This document shows, one piece after another, positions 18,801 through 26,360 of a stretch of 64,000 nucleotides of DNA. The notes below the pieces were generated by a model. The model did no database searches and was not told the origin of the DNA. It saw only the letters and a list, made by a program, of their open reading frames with translations. Within the stretch, counting starts at the first letter, position 1. Each line of letters opens with the position of its first letter. The position numbers and the translations under genes were made by a program. The stretch is from assembly GCA_012845835.1 (NCBI GenBank), contig JABAKD010000025.1, positions 8,700,338-8,764,337 of the forward strand. The letters are read 5' to 3'. The stretch comes from Undaria pinnatifida (lineage: Eukaryota > Sar > Phaeophyceae > Laminariales > Alariaceae).

Positions 18801-21676
18801 TTTGCATTATTGCTAACCATGCACGATGATCCCTCCGCGCCGCCGTTGTAGGACGCCTCGCAGCCCAGCGTTGGCCCGTCCAGCCAGTCGGAAAAGTCGG
18901 TTTGGCAGTCGTACGTTGAAGTAGCTCCTTCCGCCTGTTACACAGCAAGAATATATCAATTCGGATCATGTTGTATCATATCATGTATATGAATACCATC
19001 ATACAATCAGTACCACATCATATTCTAAGTTACAGTATGATGCCGTATCATATCATACCACATCATATCGTATCTTACTGTCATATGTCATGTTACGATA
19101 TGATATCGTATCCCATCAAGTCGAAACATATCATAAAATATCGTATCCTATACTATCATATCGTACGGCAGTATCACATCGCATCACATCGCATTATATC
19201 TCACCGCTTCTGCAGGCCACCCCCAGGCAGCATCCGCGGCCGTCTTGCGCATGCCCGTGTACGTCTCCCCGAAGAAACCAATCCACAGCATGTTGTTCAC
19301 CAGGAAAGAGTTTTCCGCCTGTGACGCACGTGTATCAATAGCAGCATATGCGGGGCCCGTAGCAAATGATGTGTTAACTCTTCCCCAAACTTCGCCAATT
19401 ACAGAAGGCTGGCACCCTACTGCTGCTTTATGCATGACAAGCATTGACATACAATGTCATCATATATTAGGTTTTGACTCATGAAAACTTACTAAAATCG
19501 AGCGACCGGTGTAGTACGCAGCTTGCAAAGAGCAGTATCGACCCTAAATTCGTCGAGCTCACAGCTGACGTTGGTAGAATGAATACATAAAATAGTGTAT
19601 GGTATTTAGTTTGGAAATGGCGAAAAAAATACCTACCGCGTTTGTCGATGTCCGACCAACCTGTTTTCGAGACGCTTGGGTTTTTAGCCGTTTCTTCAGG
19701 ATATCAGCTTGAATCTTAGGGCGTTGAATCCCAAAACCTCCTCTCGTAACACTGGAACCACACGCCCTGAACACACATTTAATTTTTCTCTTGTCCATAC
19801 TGCTATATATACACTATACCAATATATTTTAGGCGGCTCGGCGATCAGTACACCATTCATGTTACTACTACTGGTTGTTTACGCTGTTCTCCCATCAACT
19901 CGCACAATCAAGTCTGCGGTCACAGGACAGGCTCCGCCATGCTGGAGCGGAATAATATCCCAGGGAAAAAAACTAAACAAGCGCAAAAGAGGTACACGTA
20001 CATATTTCATAGCTGAAGCAATTCATGCATCCGCCAAAATACATACATAGAGATGAAATCGGAAGTCAGCGATGGCCCGACTTGACGGCTGCAGTTACTC
20101 TAAATAGTCAGGTGGACGACTACGCAGCATGTACCAACTGAACAGCACACGTCAACAGATAAATGCGCCACGGCAGCCAGATACAACAAAACCAGCTCAC
20201 CTCGGTCTCTAGGGAAACGAGCCACGCCCCCTCCGCCTCCGCTTCGCACTTTGACGCAGCATCTCCCTGATCTGCTGCTTTAGCTGTGTTCGCGCTCTTG
20301 AGGTAGCAGTGGTCGGTATCTTCTGAGTATAGCCACCCGTCGGGACAGCCTCCATACGTCAACGAGGCAGCGGTGACCTGTATACATGGAGACAAACACA
20401 GAAAGCGAAAAACGGATCAAGTGAGGGAGGGAGGAGGGCGGGCAGGCGGCGGGGAGGGGGGGGGGGGGAGGAAGACGGGCAGGCGGGGGTGGAAGAGGAT
20501 GGAAAGGGGGTCAGGGGGCGGGCGGAGGAGGAGGAGGAGGGAGGGGGGGGGGAGGAGAACGGGGGAGAAGGGGGGGGGAAGAGGCGGGGCACGGGAGGGG
20601 GGGGGGGGGGGGTGGAGGACGGAGAGGGGGTCGGGGTGGGGGTGGAGGAGGATGATGAGAGGATCGTGGGGGAGGGCGGGGGGGGAGAGGACGGGGGGTG
20701 GGTGGGGGGGGGAGTAGGGAGGGGAGGGAGGGAGAGGGGGGAGCGAGGGGGAAGGAGGGGGGAGGGGGGGTTACGCACCGTGCCTTCGTTTCCGAGAGAA
20801 CTCACTGAAGATTGGAGCCACGACATTTTACAACGGTACAAGGGGTACGACTCACGAGTGACACATTTTCGCAGTGATACCAGGGATAAGACTCACGAGC
20901 GATATGTTTGTTTCGCGGAAAAATGAGTGACCACACCGATCCTATTAATAATACGGAATCCGTTGTTGGTAGGATGGAATCCAAAACCAGAAGGGAAACA
21001 AAATTATGTCCCCGTTTGTGCTTTTAGCTTTCAAGTCGACAACATGCTTTGCTGAGTTTTGTACGCTATACAGCGCCACACAAACACAGTCAGTCGTCAC
21101 GTGGGAGAGGCCGACCTAAAAGTGCAGATGCTTCCTTCTTCGTTGTGATTTGATTCAGTCCCATTGGCAAAGGATCTCCGTAGCAGTCTACCTCCCGACT
21201 GTTGTGTGTGTTGCTTTCCATGTAGCGGGAGCGCAGTGCCCAAAGCGGCCAAAAACTAAAGTACTCACGATTGACAGCGCGCCATGCTCCGTTTCGTACA
21301 GCGTTGTGTAGTCCACGGAGGAAGGGCACGGGTCCAGCTCTTCAGAAAACTTCACTGGAAAGAGGGCATCGGCGAAGCTGTCCTCCTTGATGTAGCACGT
21401 CTGACACCCCGTCGTTTCGTCAACGCCGGACTGTGTCCAGCAGCCACCAAGGTAGCTCGTCGCCGACAACGTCTCGCATCCGGACAAGAACGCCCCCTTC
21501 CCTCTAACAACCTCTGCCAAGGGCATAAGCAGCGCACAGTCGCTGTTCGACGCCGGAGCCGCCCAAACACCTCCGCCGAGAGAGGCCAGCAACACCCCGA
21601 GGGCTAACGGAAGGCCCAAACGGAACCTTTCCGCTTCCCACCCCCCCCCCGCATCAAATCTAGCACGATGTCTCAT
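7515..21676 (-). CDS. C-type lectin domain type I membrane protein, 14 exons (gene 1)
   Basis: The join is 21676-21269, 20377-20201, 19318-19205, 18934-18818, 18330-17965, 17560-17449, 16694-16600, 15498-15372, 14905-14796, 14020-13820, 9639-9517, 9368-9294, 9118-8911 and 7666-7515, giving 794 residues with matching phase at every junction. Order: signal peptide (about 1-39), Cys-rich region (40-136), C-type lectin fold (147-296), Ser/Pro/Thr stalk (297-394), repeated extracellular modules (395-745), membrane helix (766-786) and tail RQRAASKT. The lectin domain has the CPDGW opening, WIGF core, a GWNPFSC block and the VCE ending. I see no EPN, QPD or WND calcium/sugar tripeptide, so glycan binding is uncertain. 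A cell-surface receptor or adhesion role is inferred from the architecture. Weakest joins: exons 8, 10 and 12 (poor splice sites). Confidence 0.82.
7680..8060. repeat. Poly-A and poly-G tracts in intron 13 of gene 1
   Basis: Runs of 10 or more A and G, including a G run of about 20 at 7971-7990, plus AGGGGGGGG arrays. Runs this long are prone to assembly error. Confidence 0.8.
8290..8365 (-). pseudogene. Fragment resembling the 3' end of gene 1 exon 13
   Basis: The minus strand reads GAGGCGGTGGTGGTAATGAG then GACGTGTGCGTCGTAGG, matching the MRDVYVVG coding bases of exon 13. It has no acceptor and soon meets a stop. Confidence 0.5.
8470..8800 (+). repeat. Dispersed repeat F with GATCTATATGATC array, copy 1
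   Basis: GCCGGGTGGGAGCCGTACGA, then GGCAGATACAGGATC and an array of 10-12 bp units around GATCTATATGATC. It ends GATCGTGATCTGTCCCAGC. A second copy is at 24800-25015. Confidence 0.8.
8911..9118 (-). CDS. Gene 1 exon 13: Cys module and linker
   Basis: The exon has 69 codons plus one base, phase 0 to 1, with a CCCAG acceptor and a GTGAGC donor. It begins YARYTCQVKADDMGSDEA like exon 12 and continues as a Gly-rich linker and MRDVYVVGTASV. A fragment resembling its 3' end lies at 8.3 kb. Confidence 0.8.
9294..9368 (-). CDS. Gene 1 exon 12: Cys module copy
   Basis: The 25 codons, phase 0 to 0, begin YALCPCQVKSDDMRSDDA after a TTCTTCCAG acceptor. It is clearly homologous to the start of exon 13. 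The donor (GTTAAA) is weak, so this exon could be skipped. Skipping keeps the frame. Confidence 0.6.
9517..9639 (-). CDS. Gene 1 exon 11: extracellular segment
   Basis: The 41 codons, phase 0 to 0, have a GAGCAG acceptor and a GTATGT donor. It reads VTAVNGVDVEEVEISSF, then a Gly run and DSTNTTE. NTT is a possible N-glycosylation site. A frameshifted copy lies at 9.9 kb. Confidence 0.75.
9750..9838 (-). repeat. Dispersed repeat H, inverted copy
   Basis: GCAACCCCTTTAGAGCCCCA, ATTCACTTCAATTAAATTTG and GGGGTTTCCAGTGGTAA. Confidence 0.75.
9903..9995 (-). pseudogene. Frameshifted copy of gene 1 exon 11
   Basis: The bases GTCGACATCGAGGAGGTGG and the following TTCCGACGAAA match exon 11. One extra base before GTCGAC and a changed acceptor (CAG to CGAG) break it. 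The adjoining short-period repeats (CATACAA units) are duplicated with it, so the duplicated unit was exon plus upstream intron. Confidence 0.75.
10245..10715 (+). pseudogene. Broken coding-like fragment in intron 10 of gene 1
   Basis: Two plus-strand pieces look protein-coding: FGTGYAFPGVSEEYYHAAST with LLELMAHQSIAIDCAGADGR (to about 10450), and SEDRKVRKIKLVKAQIGLVC with TEGMAWYLLAQPSL (10555-10710). They are in different frames and I do not recognise the family. A transposon or retroposed gene fragment is likely, since it is antisense to gene 1. Confidence 0.4.
11215..11560 (+). mobile_element. MITE-like element G, copy with internal 55-bp triplication
   Basis: Begins CGCAAAGTTTTTCAGATTTA and runs through TGCAGGTCGGCACAAAACGA. 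A 55-bp unit (CAGTTCTGCCATACATCGCT at 11391, 11446 and 11501) is repeated three times. The right end is less clear than in other copies. Confidence 0.7.
11600..11765 (+). mobile_element. MITE-like element G, left part
   Basis: CATGTACGCGCAAGGTTTCT, then GTGCAGGTCGGCACAACACG and ACCCTAACCGCAGCCC. The right arm is absent. Confidence 0.65.
12065..12200 (+). mobile_element. MITE-like element G, right part
   Basis: GGGGGCCTCGAGGTCGGCAT then GCAGGAGCAGTTCTGTAAT and a right arm with CTGAAAAACTTTACACGTGC. Confidence 0.65.
12232..12312 (-). pseudogene. Second decayed copy of the 3' part of gene 1 exon 10
   Basis: The segment reads QNCSKLRWVLGWGWDRDTAVV and aligns without gaps to QEEFEDAVASWLKVDRDMVL. 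At base level it is closest to the copy at 12.8 kb. The two share surrounding intron sequence, so a segment containing the exon piece was duplicated. Confidence 0.55.
12631..12735. mobile_element. Perfect 27-bp inverted repeat, MITE-like hairpin
   Basis: The arms 12631-12657 (TTACGGGGGACCATAGTAAA then TAGGACC) and 12709-12735 are exact reverse complements around a 51-bp AT-rich spacer. It sits in intron 10 of gene 1. The arms are unmutated, so it is recent or constrained. Confidence 0.9.
12775..12880 (-). pseudogene. Decayed copy of the 3' part of gene 1 exon 10
   Basis: In the matching frame it reads CSEVAVVPWLGVDRDIVSVAG against exon 10 FEDAVASWLKVDRDMVLVRG without a gap. It is not flanked by usable splice sites that I can see. 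Confidence 0.6.
13045..13265 (+). repeat. Dispersed repeat H, tandem triplet
   Basis: ACTGGAAACCCATTTTTGGG, GACAAAATTACTTGGAATTA and GTATAGGG-GAAAT-GAGGCTCT recur three times in about 75-bp steps. The first unit of each is the family's ACTGGAAACC head, except the last, which is truncated. Confidence 0.85.
13820..14020 (-). CDS. Gene 1 exon 10: Cys-rich start and acidic helix
   Basis: The 67 codons are phase 0 to 0 with a GTGAGG donor. It begins MCVRAECDAELVCGVED and ends EEFEDAVASWLKVDRDMVL. The acceptor (CTACGTAG) is weak. The opening is echoed at 14570, and the EEFEDAVASWL part has two decayed copies at 12.8 and 12.3 kb. Confidence 0.7.
14040..14720. repeat. GGGGTTGGGGTAGGG satellite in intron 9 of gene 1
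   Basis: Over 600 bp of units mixing GGGTTGGGG, GGGTAGGG and GGGTCGGGG, interrupted by the partial exon 10 copy. On the gene 1 strand it is C-rich. Strong G-quadruplex potential. Confidence 0.9.
14517..14570 (-). pseudogene. Partial copy of gene 1 exon 10
   Basis: Eighteen codons repeat the start of exon 10 almost exactly (MCVRAECDEELVCSVEE, with the same TAG acceptor context). The copy then runs into G-rich satellite and has only a poor GTTCAG donor. It could be an alternative exon, since the phase fits, but a truncated duplicate is simpler. Confidence 0.6.
14796..14905 (-). CDS. Gene 1 exon 9: Cys-rich acidic segment
   Basis: The exon has two bases plus 36 codons, phase 1 to 0, with acceptor TTTTTCGACAG and donor GTTAGT. 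It contains ACDGYRALIAGECSDVCDEE and ends AAAFQE. Three cysteines are visible. No family assigned. Confidence 0.75.
15372..15498 (-). CDS. Gene 1 exon 8: extracellular module, first type
   Basis: The exon has 42 codons plus one base, phase 0 to 1, like exon 6. It reads SPTDTDPSTLTWDV, then GNGLDGALFTVGG before a GTAGGT donor. The SP-DT and TW positions, phase and Gly-Gly ending match exon 6, so the pair looks like an in-frame module duplication. The acceptor (CCCAAAG) has only a modest pyrimidine tract. Confidence 0.68.
15555..15835. repeat. TAG/GTA trinucleotide microsatellite in intron 7 of gene 1
   Basis: About 280 bp of TAG units. A TATTAATACTTGTGGTGG interruption occurs twice, so a larger unit was duplicated. 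CAG-type units follow to 15955. Confidence 0.95.
16055..16205 (-). repeat. Dispersed repeat C in intron 7 of gene 1
   Basis: CCAATTCGATGCGAGTCGAA, CTTCCCGCGATAAAAAAAGA and GTGACCCCGGATCTGAGTCA match. Confidence 0.8.
16415..16482 (+). repeat. Dispersed repeat H
   Basis: CAACTGGAAACCCGTTTTTG then GACAAATTACTTGATACTAG. Confidence 0.8.
16600..16694 (-). CDS. Gene 1 exon 7: acidic extracellular segment
   Basis: The exon has two bases plus 31 codons, phase 1 to 0, with a TTTTTTCCAG acceptor and a GTAAAA donor. The sequence is acidic (EEFAVAEDVTKDG, TEEDDY) and ends VGCYRLQ. No known domain. Confidence 0.75.
16915..17100 (+). repeat. GGGTCGGGTCGAG palindromic-type repeat, copy 1
   Basis: CTTTTCACGG-GGCGGATCAG, GCGGGTCGGGTCGAG, then ACCCGACCCGACCC and ACGACCCG at the other end. 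An inverted relative lies at 41730-41925. Confidence 0.75.
17225..17360 (-). pseudogene. Decayed copy of gene 1 exon 6
   Basis: The bases GTCGGACACGGC, GGGAAGGAGAC and the ending GAGAGAGGGAGGTGCG match exon 6 in the same order. An extra base after the acceptor region shifts the frame, and a stop follows SHRL. I read it as a tandem exon duplicate that no longer codes. Confidence 0.75.
17449..17560 (-). CDS. Gene 1 exon 6: extracellular module, first type
   Basis: The exon has 37 codons plus one base, phase 0 to 1, with acceptor GCCGCAG and donor GTGCGT. It reads ESPSDTATGTWEGDEVF and ends in REGG. It is homologous to exon 8 in position, phase and pattern (SP-DT followed by TW). A decayed copy lies about 200 bp downstream in the next intron. 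Confidence 0.75.
17965..18330 (-). CDS. Gene 1 exon 5: end of lectin domain and Ser/Pro/Thr stalk
   Basis: The 122 codons, phase 0 to 0, run from a CATAG acceptor to a GTGAGTTG donor. The start, KGWNPFSCFVGKHYVCEIP, closes the lectin domain with its last two cysteines. A low-complexity stalk follows (SAPSAVPSLAPS, then PTAAPTAAATGTPTLAPTG). Such stalks are common in secreted proteins of diatoms and brown algae. One NTT sequon is visible. Confidence 0.9.
18330..18480. repeat. GGGA purine-rich tract in intron 4 of gene 1
   Basis: GGTGGGGG and GGGAGGGAGGGAGG runs directly upstream of exon 5 on the gene strand, where they form its pyrimidine tract. Confidence 0.85.
18530..18760. repeat. CACTATAG-type repeat with AATCGCTTGGCAC core, copy 1
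   Basis: GCCCGCTATAGTGCC, AATCGCTTGGCACACC and CGGCACCTATAGCGGCC. Copy 2 at 34425-34590 has the same order. Confidence 0.75.
18818..18934 (-). CDS. Gene 1 exon 4: second Trp loop of the lectin domain
   Basis: The 39 codons, phase 0 to 0, contain FSDWLDGP and end SSCM at a GTTAGC donor. The donor is weaker than the others. Reading on meets a stop within 23 codons, and splicing to exon 5 restores the expected Cys-to-Cys spacing, which supports the choice. Confidence 0.78.
18965..19200. repeat. ATCATATCGTAT short repeat array in intron 3 of gene 1
   Basis: Imperfect units of CATATCATACCATATCGTATC type across 230 bp, up to the exon 3 donor. Confidence 0.85.
19205..19318 (-). CDS. Gene 1 exon 3: WIGF core of the lectin domain
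   Basis: The 38 codons, phase 0 to 0, run from a CAG acceptor to a GTGAGA donor. They contain NSFLVNNMLWIGFFGETYTG and AAWGWPAE, matching the hydrophobic W-I-G core and the W-W loop of C-type lectin folds. Confidence 0.88.
19862..19978 (+). repeat. Dispersed repeat B, copy 3, in intron 2 of gene 1
   Basis: CCCATCAACTCGCACAATCA, GGTCACAGGACAGGCTCC and CCAGGGAAAAAAACTAAACA match copies 1 and 2. Confidence 0.8.
20201..20377 (-). CDS. Gene 1 exon 2: start of the C-type lectin domain
   Basis: The 59 codons run between a TATACAG acceptor and a GTGAGC donor, phase 0 on both sides. It reads GGCPDGWLYSEDTDHCYL, then a Cys and GAWLVSLETE. This is the classic first half of a C-type lectin domain: CP-GW, HCY, the helix Cys, and the A-LV-S-E strand. 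Confidence 0.9.
20415..20775. repeat. Purine-rich GGGGA/GGA tract in intron 1 of gene 1
   Basis: An almost pure G/A stretch of 360 bp with G runs up to about 17. On the gene strand it is a long pyrimidine tract just upstream of exon 2. Confidence 0.9.
21269..21676 (-). CDS. Gene 1 exon 1: start codon, signal peptide, Cys-rich region
   Basis: The ATG at 21676 opens 136 codons that end in phase 0 at a GTGAGTAC donor. Residues 20-39 are hydrophobic (LGLPLALGVLLASLGGGVWA) and followed by AAP, as expected for a signal peptide with cleavage near 39. The rest has seven cysteines and no domain I recognise. Two copies of a short GGAGAGGCCGAGGGT motif lie just upstream, probably in the 5' leader. Confidence 0.85.
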
Positions 21677-21839
21677 GCCGGCGCCACCCTCGGCCTCTCC
21701 ACCCTCGGCCTCTCCACCCCCCCCTTTATGAAACCCCTCTTCCTTTCTGATCCGTTGTACCTTTTGGCTGTATATCTCAATCCTACTTAAGCTCGGATTT
21801 TTTATTATGCCCGGTCTAGCTTAGCCTGGCTTCGGCCTG

Positions 21840-21960
21840 TATTTCAGGTAGGAGGGTTTAGGGGAGGGAGGGATGTTGGGAGGGGGGGGGGGGGGTGGAG
21901 CAGGGAGGGGGGGGCGGGGGGCGGGAGGAAGAGAAGGGTGAGGGGAGGAGGGGGATGGTA
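21840..21960. repeat. G-rich tract upstream of gene 1
   Basis: G runs up to about 14 mixed with GGAGGG, 165-285 bp upstream of the gene 1 ATG. A promoter-proximal location is possible. Confidence 0.75.
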
Positions 21961-22329
21961 GTGGATGGGTCGCGGGCGTGGCGTGCGAGTTTTTTGCGGG
22001 GATTTGTGGCCAGAGTGGTAGTGGAAAAATATGTCTACAGGTACCGCTAAGTCTCGAGGCCACTGCGGGCTTAGAACTATGAAAATATTAAAACGGATAG
22101 AAGGGGAGTATCACTCGTCGATTCACCAACATTTTCATAATGACGTGCTACAGAAAGTAGCAGCACAGACAAGCAAGCGTGCTACGGAAAACACTAGGAA
22201 CGCTGTGACATTCGCCTCACAGGACACAACAAGTACGTTGTCTTCTGGGGGAAACATATATGTATATATTCATACAATACGTACAGCTTCGTTGCAACAT
22301 GAAAAACGGAGTAAACCCCGCTCCCCAAA

Positions 22330-23370
22330 CTCAAGGTTGACAACGGTTCTCATCGTTAAAAAAAGAAAACAACGTAAAAAAGCGCGCACCATTGCAACTG
22401 CTGTGTACGACGTTCACAGTCGACAACCAGAGAGAGGGCGTTGTTTCCGAATCCGACGTGGTAGTTTCGGAATCCGACGGACTACCCGTACACAGGGTAT
22501 ATGTAACGCACTTACTACTGTTGGGAGTTCAATCCAACGCGCAGATGCAACCCCAGCAACGAAAACATGGAATATTTAAGAAACTGGTACTGCACGTTCT
22601 AACAACTCGATACAATATAACCCGTAGTTTCGATAACATTCGCCTCATAAAGCAAAACTAGGTTCTCTTCCGAAAAAAAAAAAAAAGTCACGTACTACAG
22701 CTTTTTCATTGAAAATTGAAAAGCAGAATAAACAGCACTCCCCAAACACCAGGTCAAGTGACATTTGCGACACGTCTGAAATATCTAGGATAATGTGTGG
22801 AAATCGCGGAACACTTTGATACCTATTTAATAGTTTAATAATGCAGTTGACCAAATTCTTCAACTACAAAACAGACGTTGGGTTTCTCCGGACAAAGTTC
22901 TATGGGTAAGGCTGGGGTCGGGGTTAGGGTTTCAAGTAGTGTTTTGGGCAGTTTTTGATATATCCGTCCCTTAATACTGGAAGCACACGTGGACCCAACC
23001 AAATTCCCCGATTTCCACACTTTTATCCCATGTAATAATCCGCAATGGCGGTAAAAGCGTCTGTCTTTACCAAGTTGACGACAACCGTTCACGTCGACAA
23101 AAACAAAAAAAAAAAACGTAAAAAGAGCGCAACACTAACTGTATACGACGCTCAGAGTCAACAACCAGAGATGTTGGCGGTGGTTTCGGAATCCGACGGG
23201 CTACCCGCATCCATGTAATCTACTACTTTTAGTGTGGGGTGTTCAATCCAACGCGCATATGCAACGACAGCAGCGAAAACATGGACATTTTTTCAAAACT
23301 GACTTCGCACCTTCTAATAACTCGAATGACACTGTAAACCGTAGTTTCGATACAACAGAATACTCAAATT
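22330..23370 (+). repeat. Direct duplication of about 300 bp
   Basis: The segments 22335-22640 and 23070-23365 share CAACCAGAGA, TTTCGGAATCCGACGG, GTTCAATCCAACGCGCA, CGAAAACATGGA and CCGTAGTTTCGATA in order. The intervening 430 bp hold no gene. Confidence 0.8.
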
Positions 23371-24094
23371 AACAAATTTGGCCCAACGAACCCTGCACAC
23401 AAGCCAGATGGCTTTACCCGTCATAGCTACGAGCCGGTACTGGTCCATACCAACCATACACCACGGGTATTAAATATCAAATACCTCGTGGGCTTTCCGT
23501 AACAGACTCAGAGGCGGTCGGTCGTGTGGCCCCTCTATGTACCAGGTATTGCACTATTGTATGGTGTACTACTGCTGTGTATGATTCGACAAAGGCAGGA
23601 AAAGGGCACTTCACAAAAAAGCCTACGAAAAGTCTACGAAGCCCCTTGCAAGCCCAGAGCCACAGCACTAGTTGCAAGTCACACAATTTAGGGCTCGCGC
23701 TTATGCGTTCACGTTCTCCGGGTAGGATCAGGTCCAAACATGCCAACCAGAAGCTTAAGCCCTAACCGAGCCATAAAAATATAGTGGGAGGAATCAGGGC
23801 GTGGGGTTGGGCTAAGGTTGGCCAATAAAAATGTAGGTGTCGTCTCTAGGGGTTGGTCCGAAAACGCTTCCCACCCTCCTCAAACACTGAAAAACTGATA
23901 CTAGCGTGTGGCTTGCAACTCAGTGCTGGATGCAGTTGGGGGATTGCAAGGAGGTCTCGTCGAGCTAAAAACGGGCGCGTGCGCGCTTGACGCTTGACAG
24001 CGTACGCGTGTGTGGTGTGACATATTAGGCAGCCCCTCTTTGCATTGTTATCGGTGCGCAAAAACAAAAGACTGCACACCGACTTAGTCGATTT

Positions 24095-24215
24095 CTATCT
24101 TGTGCGTCGGCCCAGACCCAACCCGACCCCAACCCTAACCAACCCTGATCCTAACCCTAACCCCAACCCTCTGGAGGGTTCGAGGTCGGCAAGGGCTGTC
24201 CCGCGGCTCCGCCCT
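24095..24215 (+). mobile_element. MITE-like element G, core only
   Basis: CGGCCCAGACCCAACCCGAC, CCCTAACCCTAACC-type tract and GGAGGGTTCGAGGTCGGCA. Both arms are missing. Confidence 0.6.
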
Positions 24216-24799
24216 GTGTTTCGGGGGCCGTTATAAAAAAAATAGGTCGGCCGAAAGGCAGGTCGGCCGAAAGGCAGGCCTCAATCAATGAGACACAGGG
24301 TCTTCAGTCATTTTCACACCGATAATGCAAATGGGTGCTGCTGACATTTGAGGGGATTCAACTGCTATCGTGTACAGCTGTGACAGCGCCGGTTTTTCTG
24401 CCAACAGAAGCCAAAACAACTTCTTGTATGTAGCTTTCTCTCAGGTGCGACTCACCACCACCGCAGACGAATGCAACCAACCATGCGTGGCGGACATACC
24501 GAATATGTGCTGCGTACTCTGACTGCGTTTATATCTGCTATGTCGTCTCTGATCTCAACGGACAGACAGGCAATCGAACGGACAATTATTTAACGCAACA
24601 TTTTTATTATTTTGGGAGACAAACAAACCACGTTCATTATTTATTCGTAGGGAGTAGGGAATGGTTGGGTTCAATTTGCAAAATGGCTGGGCGTTTCCAC
24701 ATCTGCGCGTTTCGGTTTTCGGCAACCACTGGGAATTAGTAGTCCGGAATATTTGGTGAAAGTTGTCGCATATATCACCGATCCCCCGCCGATGATCTA

Positions 24800-25015
24800 G
24801 ATCTTCTGTACCAGGTATGGTCTATAGCCCATGTTACCGGGTGGGAGCCGCACGATCTCCATCATCTAGCACATGCTCCCAGGGTGGGATATGCTCTCTA
24901 CATGCAGGTCCTGCACAACATCTCACAAGGGCAGATACAGGGGCTACAGCTGTAGATGATCTATATGATCTGTCTGTGATCTAGATCGTCATCTGTCCGA
25001 GGCGTGGAAAGTTGT
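24800..25015 (+). repeat. Dispersed repeat F, copy 2
   Basis: ACCGGGTGGGAGCCGCACGA, GGGCAGATACAGGGGC and GATCTAGATCGTCATCTGTC follow the order of copy 1 with a shorter array. Confidence 0.8.
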
Positions 25016-25079
25016 AAAACCGTCGTGCCCACTGAGTCGCAATGATGCGTGTTTCGTTAACCTAACCTTTGGGGTATAC

Positions 25080-25260
25080 AAAAGGTGGCCCTATATAGTG
25101 CGGGTATGTGTCACGAAAATTTACCCGCACTATACCGGGCACCCGCACTATATAAAAACCGGCCACTATAGAGGGGTCTATATTGTGCCAAATGATTTCA
25201 CCCGCATAACATCAGACACCCGCACTATATGACCCGCACCATATAGGGCCACCTACTGTA
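25080..25260. repeat. CCCGCACTATATAG repeat
   Basis: Five or more instances of CCCGCACTATA in both orientations around AAATGATTTCACCCGC. Structurally parallel to the arrays at 18.5, 34.4, 4.0, 5.4, 41.3 and 50.1 kb. Confidence 0.8.
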
Positions 25261-25362
25261 CTGGTATACTCGTACCTCGCGCATATTTAAAATCCATTCC
25301 GGCTCCACAAACCCCAGATTTCCTACCTTCAGTCTTGCACGTGTTCTTCACGACACGTCGTA

Positions 25363-25580
25363 CTAACCTTCCACCCATCTGCATCTAGCACAACCAATGT
25401 CCGTGCCAGTGCCTCCTAGAGAGACGAACTCTGTCATGCTGTGGTGATCACAAACTACAGGACGGAGGTCACAACGCAACGTGTTGGGAAATTCATAGCA
25501 GGTATACTTTTGGGCAAGGCCGTCACAGCTGGACGAACAGCACCCAATGCCCACGGAGATAAACTACGCGGAATCAGTGG
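25363..25580 (-). CDS. Cys-rich exon-like segment, unassigned
   Basis: After GATTCCGCGTAG the minus strand reads FISVGIGCCSSSCDGLAQKY, then ten Cys-spaced residues groups to DIGCARCRWVEG and a stop. Nine cysteines in about 65 residues suggest a secreted domain. I could not join it to other exons. It lies upstream of gene 1 on the same strand and may belong to a separate gene or a lost one. Confidence 0.35.
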
Positions 25581-25954
25581 GGAAAACTAAAGTAGGCACA
25601 CACACCTCTATGGTTTGGCCGGATCGGGACGCTGCTGTGGCTTGAAAGACTCTAGGTTGATTGAGCCGCTTATAGGATCACCCTTTGCCAACCAGAGGGC
25701 GAAAATAGTAGATAGCTACAAGTACGAAAACTAAGATTTACCATCCGCCTTCAAATAATACTCCACACAGCGAAGTTCACCTGCTGTTCCTAGATCTCCC
25801 ATTATGCATAATTACGTTTTGAGGGGACAAACAACTTGGAAGAACACACCTGCGGAAACTCGAAACGTTACATTTTCGTAAAACCGCCCGTCTTTCGACG
25901 TCTGCTCTTTGACATTGATGTGTTCTTGTCTGTTTGAATGTACTGACAGCTCCC

Positions 25955-26216
25955 GCGAAGTTGCAAGGTTTTTTAGATTTTTTGCACGTAAATTCAATAC
26001 AAGTAGCGGTTTTTGTATGGCGGCTACCTTTGTGCAGGTCTGCACAAAACGACGGTTGCGCTGCCCAGATCAACCCGACCCCAGACCTGACCCTGACCCT
26101 AACCCTAACCCCAACCCTTGGGGGGCTCGAGGTCTGCTCTCGAGGCCGGCAGGGGCAGTACTGCTGTATTGAGTTCACGTGCAAATCTGAAAAACCTTGC
26201 ACGTACGTGTAATTAC
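25955..26216 (+). mobile_element. MITE-like element G with both inverted arms
   Basis: The left arm GCAAGGTTTTTTAGATTTTT with GCACGTAAATTCAAT pairs with the right arm ATTGAGTTCACGTGCAAATC with TGAAAAACCTTGC. The core has a telomere-like CCCTAACCCTAACC tract. No coding capacity. Confidence 0.8.
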
Positions 26217-26360
26217 AGATTAAACGCCTGGTCATGTACTGACGTTTCTCCCCCGCAATGTGTCCTCAGTTTTGTCTGGATGCCGACTGCTGCTGTGCGA
26301 TGGGTATGCTTTTCGTATCCAGCACACGCTCGCTTGGCATTGCCTTGACTCACCTCTAAT

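Noticed and set aside
20359-20926. Pro-rich or Gly/Glu-rich open frames of about 150 residues
   Set aside because: They come from the G/A-rich intron tract. Composition is fully explained by the tract and exon 2 of gene 1 lies directly beside it.
24115-24175. Interstitial telomere from a chromosome fusion
   Set aside because: The CCCTAA words are a few units long and belong to the core of a dispersed element found at several sites.
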